Source of the DNA: Shimia sp. Alg240-R146
GTDB taxonomy: Bacteria; Pseudomonadota; Alphaproteobacteria; Rhodobacterales; Rhodobacteraceae
Assembly (NCBI RefSeq): GCF_947331465.1
Contig: NZ_CAMZOK010000001.1
Location: forward strand, 1,116,001-1,180,000
Reading direction: 5' to 3'
Length of the DNA: 64,000 nucleotides
Under the pieces are notes generated by a model. That model ran no database searches. It saw nothing but the letters and a program-made list of their open reading frames with translations, and had not been told where the DNA came from. A program made the position numbers and the translations under genes. This document shows positions 18,338-25,810 of this stretch, in pieces. Position 1 is the stretch's first letter, and every line of letters begins with the position of its first letter.

Positions 18338-18668
18338 GATCGATTTTGACGCGTTTTTGAAGGTCGATATCCGTGTGGGGACGGTGACCCGTGCTGAGCC
18401 CTATCCCGAAGCGCGCAAACCTGCGATCAAGCTGTGGGTGGATTTCGGCGGCGACATTGGTGAGCGTAAAAGCTCGGCCCAGATCACCAAACACTATGAG
18501 CCAGAGCAATTGATCGGCAAACAGGTGATGGCAGTGGTGAATTTCCCGCCGCGCCAGATTGGCAAGTTCATGAGCGAAATTCTGGTGCTTGGTTTGCCGG
18601 ATGCGGATGGGGAAATTGTACTAATTGGACCTGATAAAGATGTGCCCGCTGGAGGGCGAATGCATTGA
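18330..18668 (+). CDS. csaA: CsaA-like tRNA-binding domain protein
   Basis: 112 residues, a single OB-fold tRNA-binding domain. The start VDIRVGTVTRAEPYPEARKP, the QITKHYEPEQLIG segment and the VVNFPPRQIGKFMSEILVLG core are the CsaA/EMAP-II signature. CsaA is a dimeric tRNA-binding protein with chaperone-like activity towards exported proteins in Bacillus. It starts inside the end of proC and its stop overlaps the TTG start of the next gene (TTGA), so translation of all three is linked. Confidence 0.93.
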   Translation: MAEIDFDAFLKVDIRVGTVTRAEPYPEARKPAIKLWVDFGGDIGERKSSAQITKHYEPEQLIGKQVMAVVNFPPRQIGKFMSEILVLGLPDADGEIVLIGPDKDVPAGGRMH

Positions 18669-19618
18669 AAAAGCTATATATTACACGCCCTTTGCCAGAA
18701 CAGGTGGAAGAAGCGGCGAGAAAAGAATTTGATGTGGTTTTGCGGCGCAACAATAGCCCGCTCAGTCAGAGTGACATGCGTCATGCGCTGCGCGAATATG
18801 ATGTGATCCTGCCAACGCTGGGCGATATGTTTGACGCGCAGGTTTTTGCGGACGTGCCCGCGCCACGCTGTAAGCTGTTGGCCAATTTTGGTGTAGGTTT
18901 CAACCACATAGACGTTGCGGCGGCACGTGCTGCGGGGGTTGAGGTGACCAACACGCCGGGGGCGGTGACTGACGCGACGGCGGACATTGCGATAACGCTG
19001 ATGCTGATGAGTGCGCGGCGTGCGGCCGAAGGCGAGCGTTTGGTGCGGTCGGGCAAGTGGAGCGGGTGGCATCCGACGCAAATGCTGGGCATGCATCTGT
19101 CGCGCAAGACCGTGGCGATTGCGGGCATGGGGCGTATTGGTCAAGCCATTGCGCAGCGGTGCTTTTTTGGATTCGGGATGAAGGTACTTTATTGGAATCG
19201 CTCGAAAAAGCCGATGGAGTTCGAAGCTGAGCGGGTCGAGGATCTGAGTGAAATGGCGGCCGTGGCCGACGTTGTTGTGGCGGCGGTTCCAGGCGGGCCG
19301 GAGACACGCCATCTGTTTGATGCGGACGTGTTCAACGCCATGCAACCGCATGCGCATTTCATCAACATCTCGCGCGGTGAAGTGGTTGATGAACAGGCAC
19401 TTATTGCGGCACTGCAGGACAAGGTCATTGGCGGTGCGGGGCTGGATGTCTATGAGTTTGAACCCCAAGTGCCGGACGCTTTGAAGGCGTTGGACACTGT
19501 CACTCTGTTGCCGCATCTGGGCACGGCCACGCTTGAGGTGCGCACCCAAATGGGGATGATGGCAATCGACAATTTGCGGGCGTTTGCGCGCGGTGAGACA
19601 CCGCCCAACAGGGTGTAG
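18665..19618 (+). CDS. D-2-hydroxyacid dehydrogenase (glyoxylate/hydroxypyruvate reductase type)
   Basis: 317 residues. NAD(P)-binding motif AIAGMGRIGQAIAQR, the substrate loop NFGVGFNHIDVAAA, catalytic Arg in HFINISRGEVVDE, Glu in GAGLDVYEFEP and His in LLPHLGTAT form the complete catalytic set. The NRSKKP segment after the nucleotide motif suggests NADPH preference, typical of glyoxylate/hydroxypyruvate or D-glycerate enzymes. The TTG start overlaps the csaA stop. Given the serine-glyoxylate-type aminotransferase at 25.8 kb, a role in the serine/glyoxylate route is plausible but unproven. Confidence 0.92.
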   Translation: MKKLYITRPLPEQVEEAARKEFDVVLRRNNSPLSQSDMRHALREYDVILPTLGDMFDAQVFADVPAPRCKLLANFGVGFNHIDVAAARAAGVEVTNTPGAVTDATADIAITLMLMSARRAAEGERLVRSGKWSGWHPTQMLGMHLSRKTVAIAGMGRIGQAIAQRCFFGFGMKVLYWNRSKKPMEFEAERVEDLSEMAAVADVVVAAVPGGPETRHLFDADVFNAMQPHAHFINISRGEVVDEQALIAALQDKVIGGAGLDVYEFEPQVPDALKALDTVTLLPHLGTATLEVRTQMGMMAIDNLRAFARGETPPNRV

Positions 19619-19625
19619 AACCGCA

Positions 19626-19658
19626 GTCTGTATCGCGTCGGTATTGCGACTGTATCGC
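19626..19658. repeat. 11-bp tandem repeat, three units (consensus GWCNGTATYGC)
   Basis: Units GTCTGTATCGC, GTCGGTATTGC and GACTGTATCGC follow without gaps, and a decayed fourth unit (GACAGTGTCAGC) follows. They fill the 47-bp space between the convergent dehydrogenase and tdk genes. The first unit is identical to one at 54127-54137, where the same 11-bp register recurs. Confidence 0.7.
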
Positions 19659-19665
19659 GACAGTG

Positions 19666-20256
19666 TCAGCCGAGCGGTTGATCGCCCATCGCATCGCGCC
19701 AATGACGGCGGCACAGAGACACGTAGGTTTCGTTGCCGCCGATCTGAACCTGCGCCCCTTCGCGCAGGGCATTGCCGTTTTCGTCCTGGCGCACGACCAT
19801 CGTGGCTTTCTTCCCGCAGTGACAAATGGTGCGGACTTCGCGCATTTCATCAGAGAGCGCCAGAAGCGCGGCTGATCCGGGGAAAAGGTGCCCCTGAAAG
19901 TCAACGCGCAGGCCGTAGCACATCACCGGCACCTTGAGATCATCAACTGCGCGGGCCAATTGCCAGACCTGATCCTGCGTGAGGAATTGCGCCTCGTCGA
20001 TAAAGACGCAGGCAAAGTTCTCTTTGCCGGATTGCTGGCGAATGCGTTCAAAAAGATCGGTTGTGCCGTCAAACGTATCCGCGTCCTCGGAAATGCCGAT
20101 GCGCGAGGCGATTTTGCCCGCGCCGGCGCGCTTGTCGAATTGCGCGGTCAACAAATAGGTCGACATGCCGCGTTCACGATAGTTGTGGGCGGCTTGCAAC
20201 AGCACCGTCGATTTGCCGGCGTTCATGGTGGAGTAGTGAAAATAGAGCTTGGCCAA
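19666..20256 (-). CDS. tdk: Thymidine kinase (type II, TK1-like)
   Basis: 196 residues from TTG 20254-20256, chosen because AGGTG lies 5 bp upstream and homologues begin AKLYFHYSTMNAGKST at this point; the frame is open further upstream but unlike the family. P-loop STMNAGKST, the DEAQFLT motif carrying the catalytic Glu, the lasso region and zinc ligands (ICHCGKKA and CRRHW) are all present. It phosphorylates thymidine in the salvage pathway. Confidence 0.95.
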   Translation of the reverse strand: MAKLYFHYSTMNAGKSTVLLQAAHNYRERGMSTYLLTAQFDKRAGAGKIASRIGISEDADTFDGTTDLFERIRQQSGKENFACVFIDEAQFLTQDQVWQLARAVDDLKVPVMCYGLRVDFQGHLFPGSAALLALSDEMREVRTICHCGKKATMVVRQDENGNALREGAQVQIGGNETYVSLCRRHWRDAMGDQPLG

Positions 20257-20803
20257 AACGCACCTTTTGCTTGGGCTGTGATCGATTGGGCGTGAGGTTC
20301 CCAGAGTTCCATCAGTCCTAGCGCTGCGGGATGCGAAAATCCACAGGTGTCGTTTGGTTAGACCCGCCATTAAACGACGCTGAGCAATTGGTAGGGCAAC
20401 CTAGCAAATTTTTCGGCAAAGATCTCGTTGACGATGTCGAGTGCTCTTGCACGGTTTGTTGTGGGTTGGGTTGAGCGTGGGATGGAGGGCTGCCAACAAA
20501 ACGGGGCGGAAATAAAAACCAATTTCCGCCCCGCCCCAGCACTGAGGGTGCACTTTCCGTCCCGTAAAGGCTTTGACCTTTGGGGATGGATGAGACGGTC
20601 CGTGCGGCCGGGTGGGCTGCGGGGCACCGATGGACAGATCGTTACGTGCCTAAGTCAGCCCCTTTGCTGTGAACTTTTCAACTCGTCACTCCGGATATGT
20701 GCATCCGGTCTTTTTCAAATGACAAATTCCGGTTAAGTCTTTAATGGGAAAAGACTTGGCAAATTCCCCCAAAACAGGGGCGCCGGAAAACGGAGCGCGC
20801 GTG
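20257..20803. other. 547-bp gap with a strong GC stem (20503-20532)
   Basis: Short open frames on both strands here have no ribosome site or domain and I do not accept them. The gap contains a 10-bp perfect stem GGGGCGGAAA / TTTCCGCCCC (20503-20512 and 20523-20532) with a 10-base loop. On the minus strand this is followed by GTTTTGTT, compatible with a terminator for an unseen minus-strand transcript (possibly a small RNA). A second hairpin (20691-20715) is listed separately. Confidence 0.45.
20691..20715 (+). terminator. Short hairpin with T-run upstream of the HTH-like gene
   Basis: CCGGAT / ATCCGG stem (20691-20696 and 20703-20708), 6-base loop, then TCTTTTT. It lies 89 bp before the chosen start of the next plus-strand gene. 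It either ends an unannotated upstream transcript or acts as a leader attenuator. Confidence 0.5.
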
Positions 20804-21262
20804 ATGAGTGTTGTAGGCAGCTATCTCAAGAAACACACCGAGGCCTTGGTCAAGGACGTTGGTATTGAGGCAGCATGTGAGTTGAGCGGTAAATCCAAGG
20901 CCACGTTGGGGCGGTATTATTCCTCTCATGACGAGCATCAGGACCGCTTTATGCCGATTGACGCGGTGGCCGCGCTTGAGGAAGCGGCGTCTTATCCGCA
21001 TGTGACCTCGGCCTTGGCCGAGCTGAAAGGCAGCACGCTCAACCATGATCAACGCCGCCGTAACTCCGACGATACCGGCGGTGTTAACGCAGATGTGATC
21101 GCGTTGAGCCAGCGGTTTGCGGTGTTGATGGCGGAATACGGCCAATCCATCGAAGACGGCATCATCACGGTGACCGAAGCCAAGCGGCTGTTGCGGGAGA
21201 CCGTGGCGCTGCAACAAGTGCTGGTCGATATGAAGTTGCACCTTGAGGAGGAAACGGTCTGA
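20804..21262 (+). CDS. Hypothetical protein with HTH-like segment, coupled to a LuxR regulator
   Basis: About 152 residues from ATG 20804 (GGAG 8 bp upstream); ATG 20744 would add 20 residues but has no ribosome site. Residues ~20-40 (EAACELSGKSKATLGRYYSS) look like a helix-turn-helix: a DVGIEAACELSGKS turn followed by a recognition-like helix. The C-terminal half is a long helix with heptad character (RFAVLMAEYGQSIEDGI, then LRETVALQQVLVDMKLHLEEE), suggesting dimerisation. No membrane segment. The stop TGA overlaps the proposed start of the LuxR gene, so the two are probably co-translated and may act together. I do not recognise a named family. Confidence 0.75.
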   Translation: MSVVGSYLKKHTEALVKDVGIEAACELSGKSKATLGRYYSSHDEHQDRFMPIDAVAALEEAASYPHVTSALAELKGSTLNHDQRRRNSDDTGGVNADVIALSQRFAVLMAEYGQSIEDGIITVTEAKRLLRETVALQQVLVDMKLHLEEETV

Positions 21263-22155
21263 GCACGCCGCCGCGATCTGAACGGCGACCGCTGTTTCAG
21301 GCGGAACGTCTTACGCCGGAGCTTTTGCACCAGTTTCTGGTGGATCTGGAATCCACCAACAGTTCGGCCGAAGTCTGGGCCCTGATCGTGTCCGTGGGGC
21401 GGGATTTGAACCTGCCGTTTGTGGATTTTGTGACGGCCGACAATTACGCGGATTGGAAGCGTACGTTGTTTGTGCGCACGTCTTATGATTCCAGCTGGTT
21501 GAATGATCTGAATGCGGATCCGGACGTGGTCAAATGGTCCTATTTCCGGACGCATGCGATACACCACCTGACACCTTTGGCCACCGGGGTGGAGTTTATC
21601 GACGACTATATGCACATTCCGGAAGCGCGCCATGAAGTGCTGAAGGAGGCCGCGCGCCGCGGAATTCGGGCCGGGTTTTCGATTCCGTTGCGCACACACG
21701 CGCCGCCGCAGGCATCGATGATTACGTTTTCCGGCGATCATTCCAAACGCGAGATGCGGCGCATTATCCAGACCCATGGTTGGGTATTGAATGCGGTCGC
21801 CATGATGGGGTTTCAACGCTATCTGGCGCATTTCTCGGCGGAATTTGTGGACCGCAACCGGATATCGGAAAAGCAGCGTGAGCTTCTGGAGATGATTGGT
21901 GCGGGGCTGCAGGACAAAGTGATTGCCGAGCGGCTTGGCGTTACGGTCTCGGCGGTGCGGCAGCGTATGAATAATATTCTGGCGAAAACCGGCTTGGCCA
22001 ATCGTGCTGATCTGGCGGCCTTGGCAATGAGCGTCGGGTTGGTGCCCGATCCGCTAAGCCGGTCCAGCGCGCGCGATCCGGTTGTGCTGGTGGAGATGGG
22101 CGTCGCGCCTCAGGGCAAAGGGCGGTTTCGGCGTCGGGATCCGCAAGATCACTGA
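21259..22155 (+). CDS. LuxR-family regulator with autoinducer-binding-like domain (no luxI nearby)
   Basis: The N-terminal ~165 residues match the autoinducer-binding fold loosely (ADPDVVKW, then RGIRAGFSIPLRTH). The C-terminal HTH is clear: KQRELLEMIGAGLQDKVIAE, RLGVTVSAVRQRMNNIL and AKTGLANRADLAALA. It resembles VjbR-like proteins of alphaproteobacteria. The start is unclear. A strong GAGGAGG site ends 7 bp before CTG 21259, which overlaps the previous stop as CTGA; the first standard start in frame is TTG 21325, without a good site. With no luxI in the window it is a solo regulator whose ligand is unknown. Confidence 0.88.
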   Translation: MSTPPRSERRPLFQAERLTPELLHQFLVDLESTNSSAEVWALIVSVGRDLNLPFVDFVTADNYADWKRTLFVRTSYDSSWLNDLNADPDVVKWSYFRTHAIHHLTPLATGVEFIDDYMHIPEARHEVLKEAARRGIRAGFSIPLRTHAPPQASMITFSGDHSKREMRRIIQTHGWVLNAVAMMGFQRYLAHFSAEFVDRNRISEKQRELLEMIGAGLQDKVIAERLGVTVSAVRQRMNNILAKTGLANRADLAALAMSVGLVPDPLSRSSARDPVVLVEMGVAPQGKGRFRRRDPQDH

Positions 22156-22187
22156 GTGCAGATGCGCATCACGGGGTGCCAAAAATA

Positions 22188-22216
22188 AGGGTGTCCCGGC
22201 AAAGCCGAGACACCCT
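22188..22216 (+). terminator. Terminator hairpin after the LuxR gene
   Basis: AGGGTGTCCCGGC / GCCGAGACACCCT (one mismatched pair) with an AAA loop starts ~33 bp after the LuxR stop. Only a weak A/T stretch follows, but the stem is very stable. Confidence 0.7.
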
Positions 22217-22407
22217 CACGTCATAAAAAGACATACAGGAACATATGCACGGGTGTGCAATAGACAACGCTTCGTACGGGACTGCACAAAGCAGAAGGGG
22301 GTCATGGAGCAATTCCAGAACCTGCCTGAGGTCACAGGCTGCCTGGGGAAGCAGCACGGCGCGACAACAGCACCTTCCTAGGATTATGCTATCGCAGGAA
22401 TGTAAAC

Positions 22408-22566
22408 ATGTCTGTCACAGCCGAGCGCAAAATTGCGTCTCTCTGGCTGATAATTTTGGCTGTAATTAGCAGTTTGACTGTAAATAATGACAGTTATTGG
22501 GCCGAAGATGTTATTGAAAACCGACTCACCATAACATGCGTACAGGCGCGCTTGGCGCGGCCTTAG
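22408..22566 (+). CDS. Possible 52-residue small membrane protein
   Basis: From ATG 22408 (AGGA 8 bp upstream) a 52-codon frame encodes a short charged N-terminus, one hydrophobic helix (IASLWLIILAVISSLTV) and a polar tail. Its TAG overlaps the stop of the convergent KAS III gene. The region is more AT-rich than its neighbours. No family is recognised; it may be chance. It is the only candidate in the 346-bp gap 22217-22562. Confidence 0.3.
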   Translation: MSVTAERKIASLWLIILAVISSLTVNNDSYWAEDVIENRLTITCVQARLARP

Positions 22567-23678
22567 TGGCGACGCACCAGCACCGACCCAACGGAGTATC
22601 CCGCGCCAAAGGAGCAGATCATGCCGTACTCGCCGGGCTGCAAATCATCGGAGAATTTCGAAAACGCGATGATAGATCCGGCCGACGATGTGTTGGCGTA
22701 GTCTTGCAGGATGTTGGGCTGCTCACCGGTTTCGGGGGTGCGGCCCATCACCTTTTTGCCAATGAAGTCGTTCATCGACTTGTTGGCCTGGTGCAGCCAG
22801 AGACGGCGCACATCGGAGACGCCTTCGGCCTCAAGATGGCTCAGCATGTGGGCCGAGACCATCGGCACAACCTCTTTGAACACTTTGCGCCCGTTCTGCA
22901 TGAATTGCATGTCGCGCCGGTCGTCAACGCCATCGGGGCGCGAGCGGCGCAGAAAGCCGAGGTTGTTACGGATGTTGTTGGAGAATTTTGTGGCGCAGCG
23001 GGTCGAGATGATTTCGAAGTAGTCGCCCTTGGCGTCCTCGCTGCGCTCGATCACGGTGGCTGTCGCGACGTCGCCAAAGATGAAGTGGCAATCACGGTCG
23101 CGCCATTCCAAATGGCCCGAGCAGATTTCAGGGTTCACAACAATGGCGCGGCGCACGGAACCGGAGCGCACCATATCGGCGGCGGCCTGAATGCCGAAGG
23201 TAGCAGAAGAGCAGGCGACGTTCATGTCAAAGGCAAAGCCCTGCGCGCCCAGGTCTTGTTGAATTTCGATAGCGACGGCGGGGTAGGCGCGCTCCATGTT
23301 GGAGGCGGCGCAGATCACCAAGTCGATGTCAGAGCCTTCGAGACCAGCCTGCGTCAGCGCTTTTGTGCAAGCGTCCACAGCCATCTCGGTCATGACACCG
23401 GGTTCATCGTCGCCGCGTTGGCGCAACAGAGGGTGCATGACGTCGGGATCCAGCACGCCGGATTTGTCCAGCACGTGGCGCTGCTCAATGCCTGACGCTT
23501 TGAAGATGAATTCGCTTGAGGAATGCGGGACTGGGTCCATGTCGCCCGCGGCAATCGCGTCTGCGTTTTGCGCGTTCATCTTGTCGGCATAGGCGTTGAA
23601 GCTTTCGACCAGTTCGTCGTTGGTAATGACTTGATCGGGCGTAAAGACACCGGAACCGGTGATGGCAGGCTGGAACAT
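22563..23678 (-). CDS. Beta-ketoacyl-ACP synthase III-like enzyme
   Basis: 371 residues, longer than E. coli FabH (317) and like the FabH-like branch that primes with longer acyl-CoA. Catalytic triad positions are intact: Cys in NVACSSATFGIQAA, His in LWLHQANKSM and Asn in DYANTSSAGS. The C-terminal GAGYSVGSVLVR box matches KAS III. It would condense an acyl-CoA with malonyl-ACP. It carries an extended N-terminal loop (VESFNAYADKMNAQNADAI) not found in housekeeping FabH. The next gene upstream on the same strand is an MsbA-like lipid exporter 119 bp away, so a role in a specialised lipid is possible. Confidence 0.9.
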   Translation of the reverse strand: MFQPAITGSGVFTPDQVITNDELVESFNAYADKMNAQNADAIAAGDMDPVPHSSSEFIFKASGIEQRHVLDKSGVLDPDVMHPLLRQRGDDEPGVMTEMAVDACTKALTQAGLEGSDIDLVICAASNMERAYPAVAIEIQQDLGAQGFAFDMNVACSSATFGIQAAADMVRSGSVRRAIVVNPEICSGHLEWRDRDCHFIFGDVATATVIERSEDAKGDYFEIISTRCATKFSNNIRNNLGFLRRSRPDGVDDRRDMQFMQNGRKVFKEVVPMVSAHMLSHLEAEGVSDVRRLWLHQANKSMNDFIGKKVMGRTPETGEQPNILQDYANTSSAGSIIAFSKFSDDLQPGEYGMICSFGAGYSVGSVLVRRH

Positions 23679-23797
23679 GGATCACTCTTGCTGTTCTTGT
23701 GGCGCGCAGCTAGCACCCAAACTCCCCTGAAGGTCAAGAGTTTACTCAAGGTCAGTCCGGGGCGGCAAGTCCGCGCCGGTTCGCGCGAACGGATCAA

Positions 23798-25669
23798 TCA
23801 GTTGCGTATTAAGCTTCCGAACAGGCGGCCAAGCAGGCCGGGTCGGCGGTCGTTGCTGTCTGCCTTCACTGCGGCCACAGGTGTCAGGGCTTGCTGCTCT
23901 GCAGTGGCGCCCTCGGTGGCAAATTGCAGACGGTGCAGTTCGGCGTAGACGCCGCCACGGTCCAGCAACTCTTTGTGCGAGCCTTCGTCCACGACTTCGC
24001 CTTTGTCCATTACCACAATCTTGTCGGCCTCGCGCACAGTCGACAGGCGGTGGGCGATGACCAATGTGGTGCGGCCTTTAGAAAGTCGGTCCAAAGCCTT
24101 TTGCACAACGGTTTCGGATTTGGTGTCGAGTGCGGATGTTGCCTCGTCCAGCAACAGGATCGGTGTATCGCGCAGCAGTGCGCGGGCGATCACGACGCGT
24201 TGTCGTTGCCCGCCAGACAGGTTGGAGCCGCGCGGGCCGACTTCGGTGTCCAGGCCATTGGCCAGTTTGGGCAGAAAGTCAGAAACATGCGCGGCGTCGA
24301 GCACGGATTTCAGGTCCTCATCGGAGACATCTTCGCGTCCGAGCAGAATGTTTTCGCGTACGGTTTCATCAAACAGCAGCGCCTCTTGGGAGACCACAGA
24401 GAACATATTGCGCAGGCTGTGCAGGGTCAGGTAGTGGTTGTTTACATTCTGGATCGTGATTTTGCCGGATTGCGGATCCACGAGGCGCGTGAGCACGTTG
24501 AAAATCGTGGATTTACCGGCACCGGATGCACCGACGATCGCTGTTGTCTTGCCGGCCTCGGCGGTGAAGCTCGTGCCCTGAAGCACGGGCGTTCCACCAT
24601 AGGCCAGTTTGACGTCTGAGAGCGTGATCTCAGGCACGCCTTCGGGTGTTGGCTTTGGTTTGGCAGGGTCGGCGATTGTTGGCTTAAGATCCATCAATTC
24701 CTTGAGGCGTTCGATTGCGGCGGCAGCGACCTGCCACAGGCCGGTAATGCCGGCAAGTCGGCGCAAAGGTTCAAACATCATGCCGACCGCTGTGAAGAAG
24801 GCCATAAACTCGCCAACAGTCTTCTCGCCAGACACGATTTCGGAGCCACCATAAAGCAGCACGCAGAACACGCCGAGGCCAGCGGTGAGATCAACCATGC
24901 CCGAAATCGAGGATGTGCCTGCCGTGGCTTTGACCTGCGCTTTGACCAATGCCTTGGTATCGCGCCGGAACCGATCCGCCTGGTATTTTTCGAGGCGGTT
25001 GAGCTTGGTTGGCACGATGCCGTGGAAAATTTCGTCAAGACGGGTGGAGATATCCGCACCAAGATCGCGGGCCTCGCGCGCACGGCGGCGCACGAAACGC
25101 TGAGCGCCCAAGGCGGGTAGCACCAGAATCGGCGTGCCGACGAAGGCCACCAGTGTCCAAAGCCAGTCGATGCTTAGCGCAACGCCAATCAGGGAAATCA
25201 GCGCGATCATGTCACGGCCCGCGCCAGTGATGAAGGCAGCCCAAACGCCGTTGATGGATTGCACGTCAGCCTGCACACGTTGGATCAGGTGACCCGGCGG
25301 GTGGGTTTGGTGAAAGGCGTTGTCTTGCACCATAAGATTGCCGACCAGACCAATGCGCAGGTCGGCGCCGGATTTTTGCGACACGAAGGCCAGCAGAATT
25401 TTGTGCAACACGCTGGTCACGCCACGCAGCACAAAAATACCGCCAAAGATCAGGCTGACAGACAGAAGCGCGCCGGTGTCGCCGCTGGCGAATGCCGTGT
25501 CAAACATCGGCTTCATCATGTAGCTAAAGGCGCCAAGAGAGCCGCCTTCGAGCGCCATGAGGATTGCCGCGACAAGCAGGAACCACTTGTATTTTGTGAG
25601 GTATCCGGTCCAAAGCCAGCGCATCAGCGGCAGGGCTTTGGTCTCAGGGAGGGCCTGTTGCGTGTCCAC
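23798..25669 (-). CDS. ABC transporter, fused permease/ATPase (MsbA-like)
   Basis: 623 residues. An N-terminal six-helix exporter domain (residues ~20-330, including HQTHPPGHLIQRVQADVQ) is followed by a nucleotide-binding domain with Walker A GASGAGKST, signature LSGGQRQRVVIARALL, Walker B ILLLDEATSALD and IAHRLSTVREAD. Length and domain order fit MsbA/lipid-A-type half-transporters that act as homodimers in the inner membrane. The C-terminal ~45 residues after the NBD (FATEGATAEQQALTPV onward) are an unstructured extension. Confidence 0.93.
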   Translation of the reverse strand: MDTQQALPETKALPLMRWLWTGYLTKYKWFLLVAAILMALEGGSLGAFSYMMKPMFDTAFASGDTGALLSVSLIFGGIFVLRGVTSVLHKILLAFVSQKSGADLRIGLVGNLMVQDNAFHQTHPPGHLIQRVQADVQSINGVWAAFITGAGRDMIALISLIGVALSIDWLWTLVAFVGTPILVLPALGAQRFVRRRAREARDLGADISTRLDEIFHGIVPTKLNRLEKYQADRFRRDTKALVKAQVKATAGTSSISGMVDLTAGLGVFCVLLYGGSEIVSGEKTVGEFMAFFTAVGMMFEPLRRLAGITGLWQVAAAAIERLKELMDLKPTIADPAKPKPTPEGVPEITLSDVKLAYGGTPVLQGTSFTAEAGKTTAIVGASGAGKSTIFNVLTRLVDPQSGKITIQNVNNHYLTLHSLRNMFSVVSQEALLFDETVRENILLGREDVSDEDLKSVLDAAHVSDFLPKLANGLDTEVGPRGSNLSGGQRQRVVIARALLRDTPILLLDEATSALDTKSETVVQKALDRLSKGRTTLVIAHRLSTVREADKIVVMDKGEVVDEGSHKELLDRGGVYAELHRLQFATEGATAEQQALTPVAAVKADSNDRRPGLLGRLFGSLIRN

Positions 25670-25810
25670 AGTCGGGGCCTTTGATAGTGTCCGTTGTCGC
25701 CCGTTTATCGTGCAGGCCGCGATGAGGCCAGAACAAAGTCATGGTGTGCGGATTGACGCTGCTGCCTTTGGGCGTAGTGTCAGCTTGCTACGGATCAGGA
25801 GACTTACACA

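Noticed and set aside
20370-20627. 85-codon minus-strand frame in the gap after tdk
   Set aside because: No ribosome site, unlikely composition and overlaps a strong RNA hairpin; only the C-terminal part looked protein-like.
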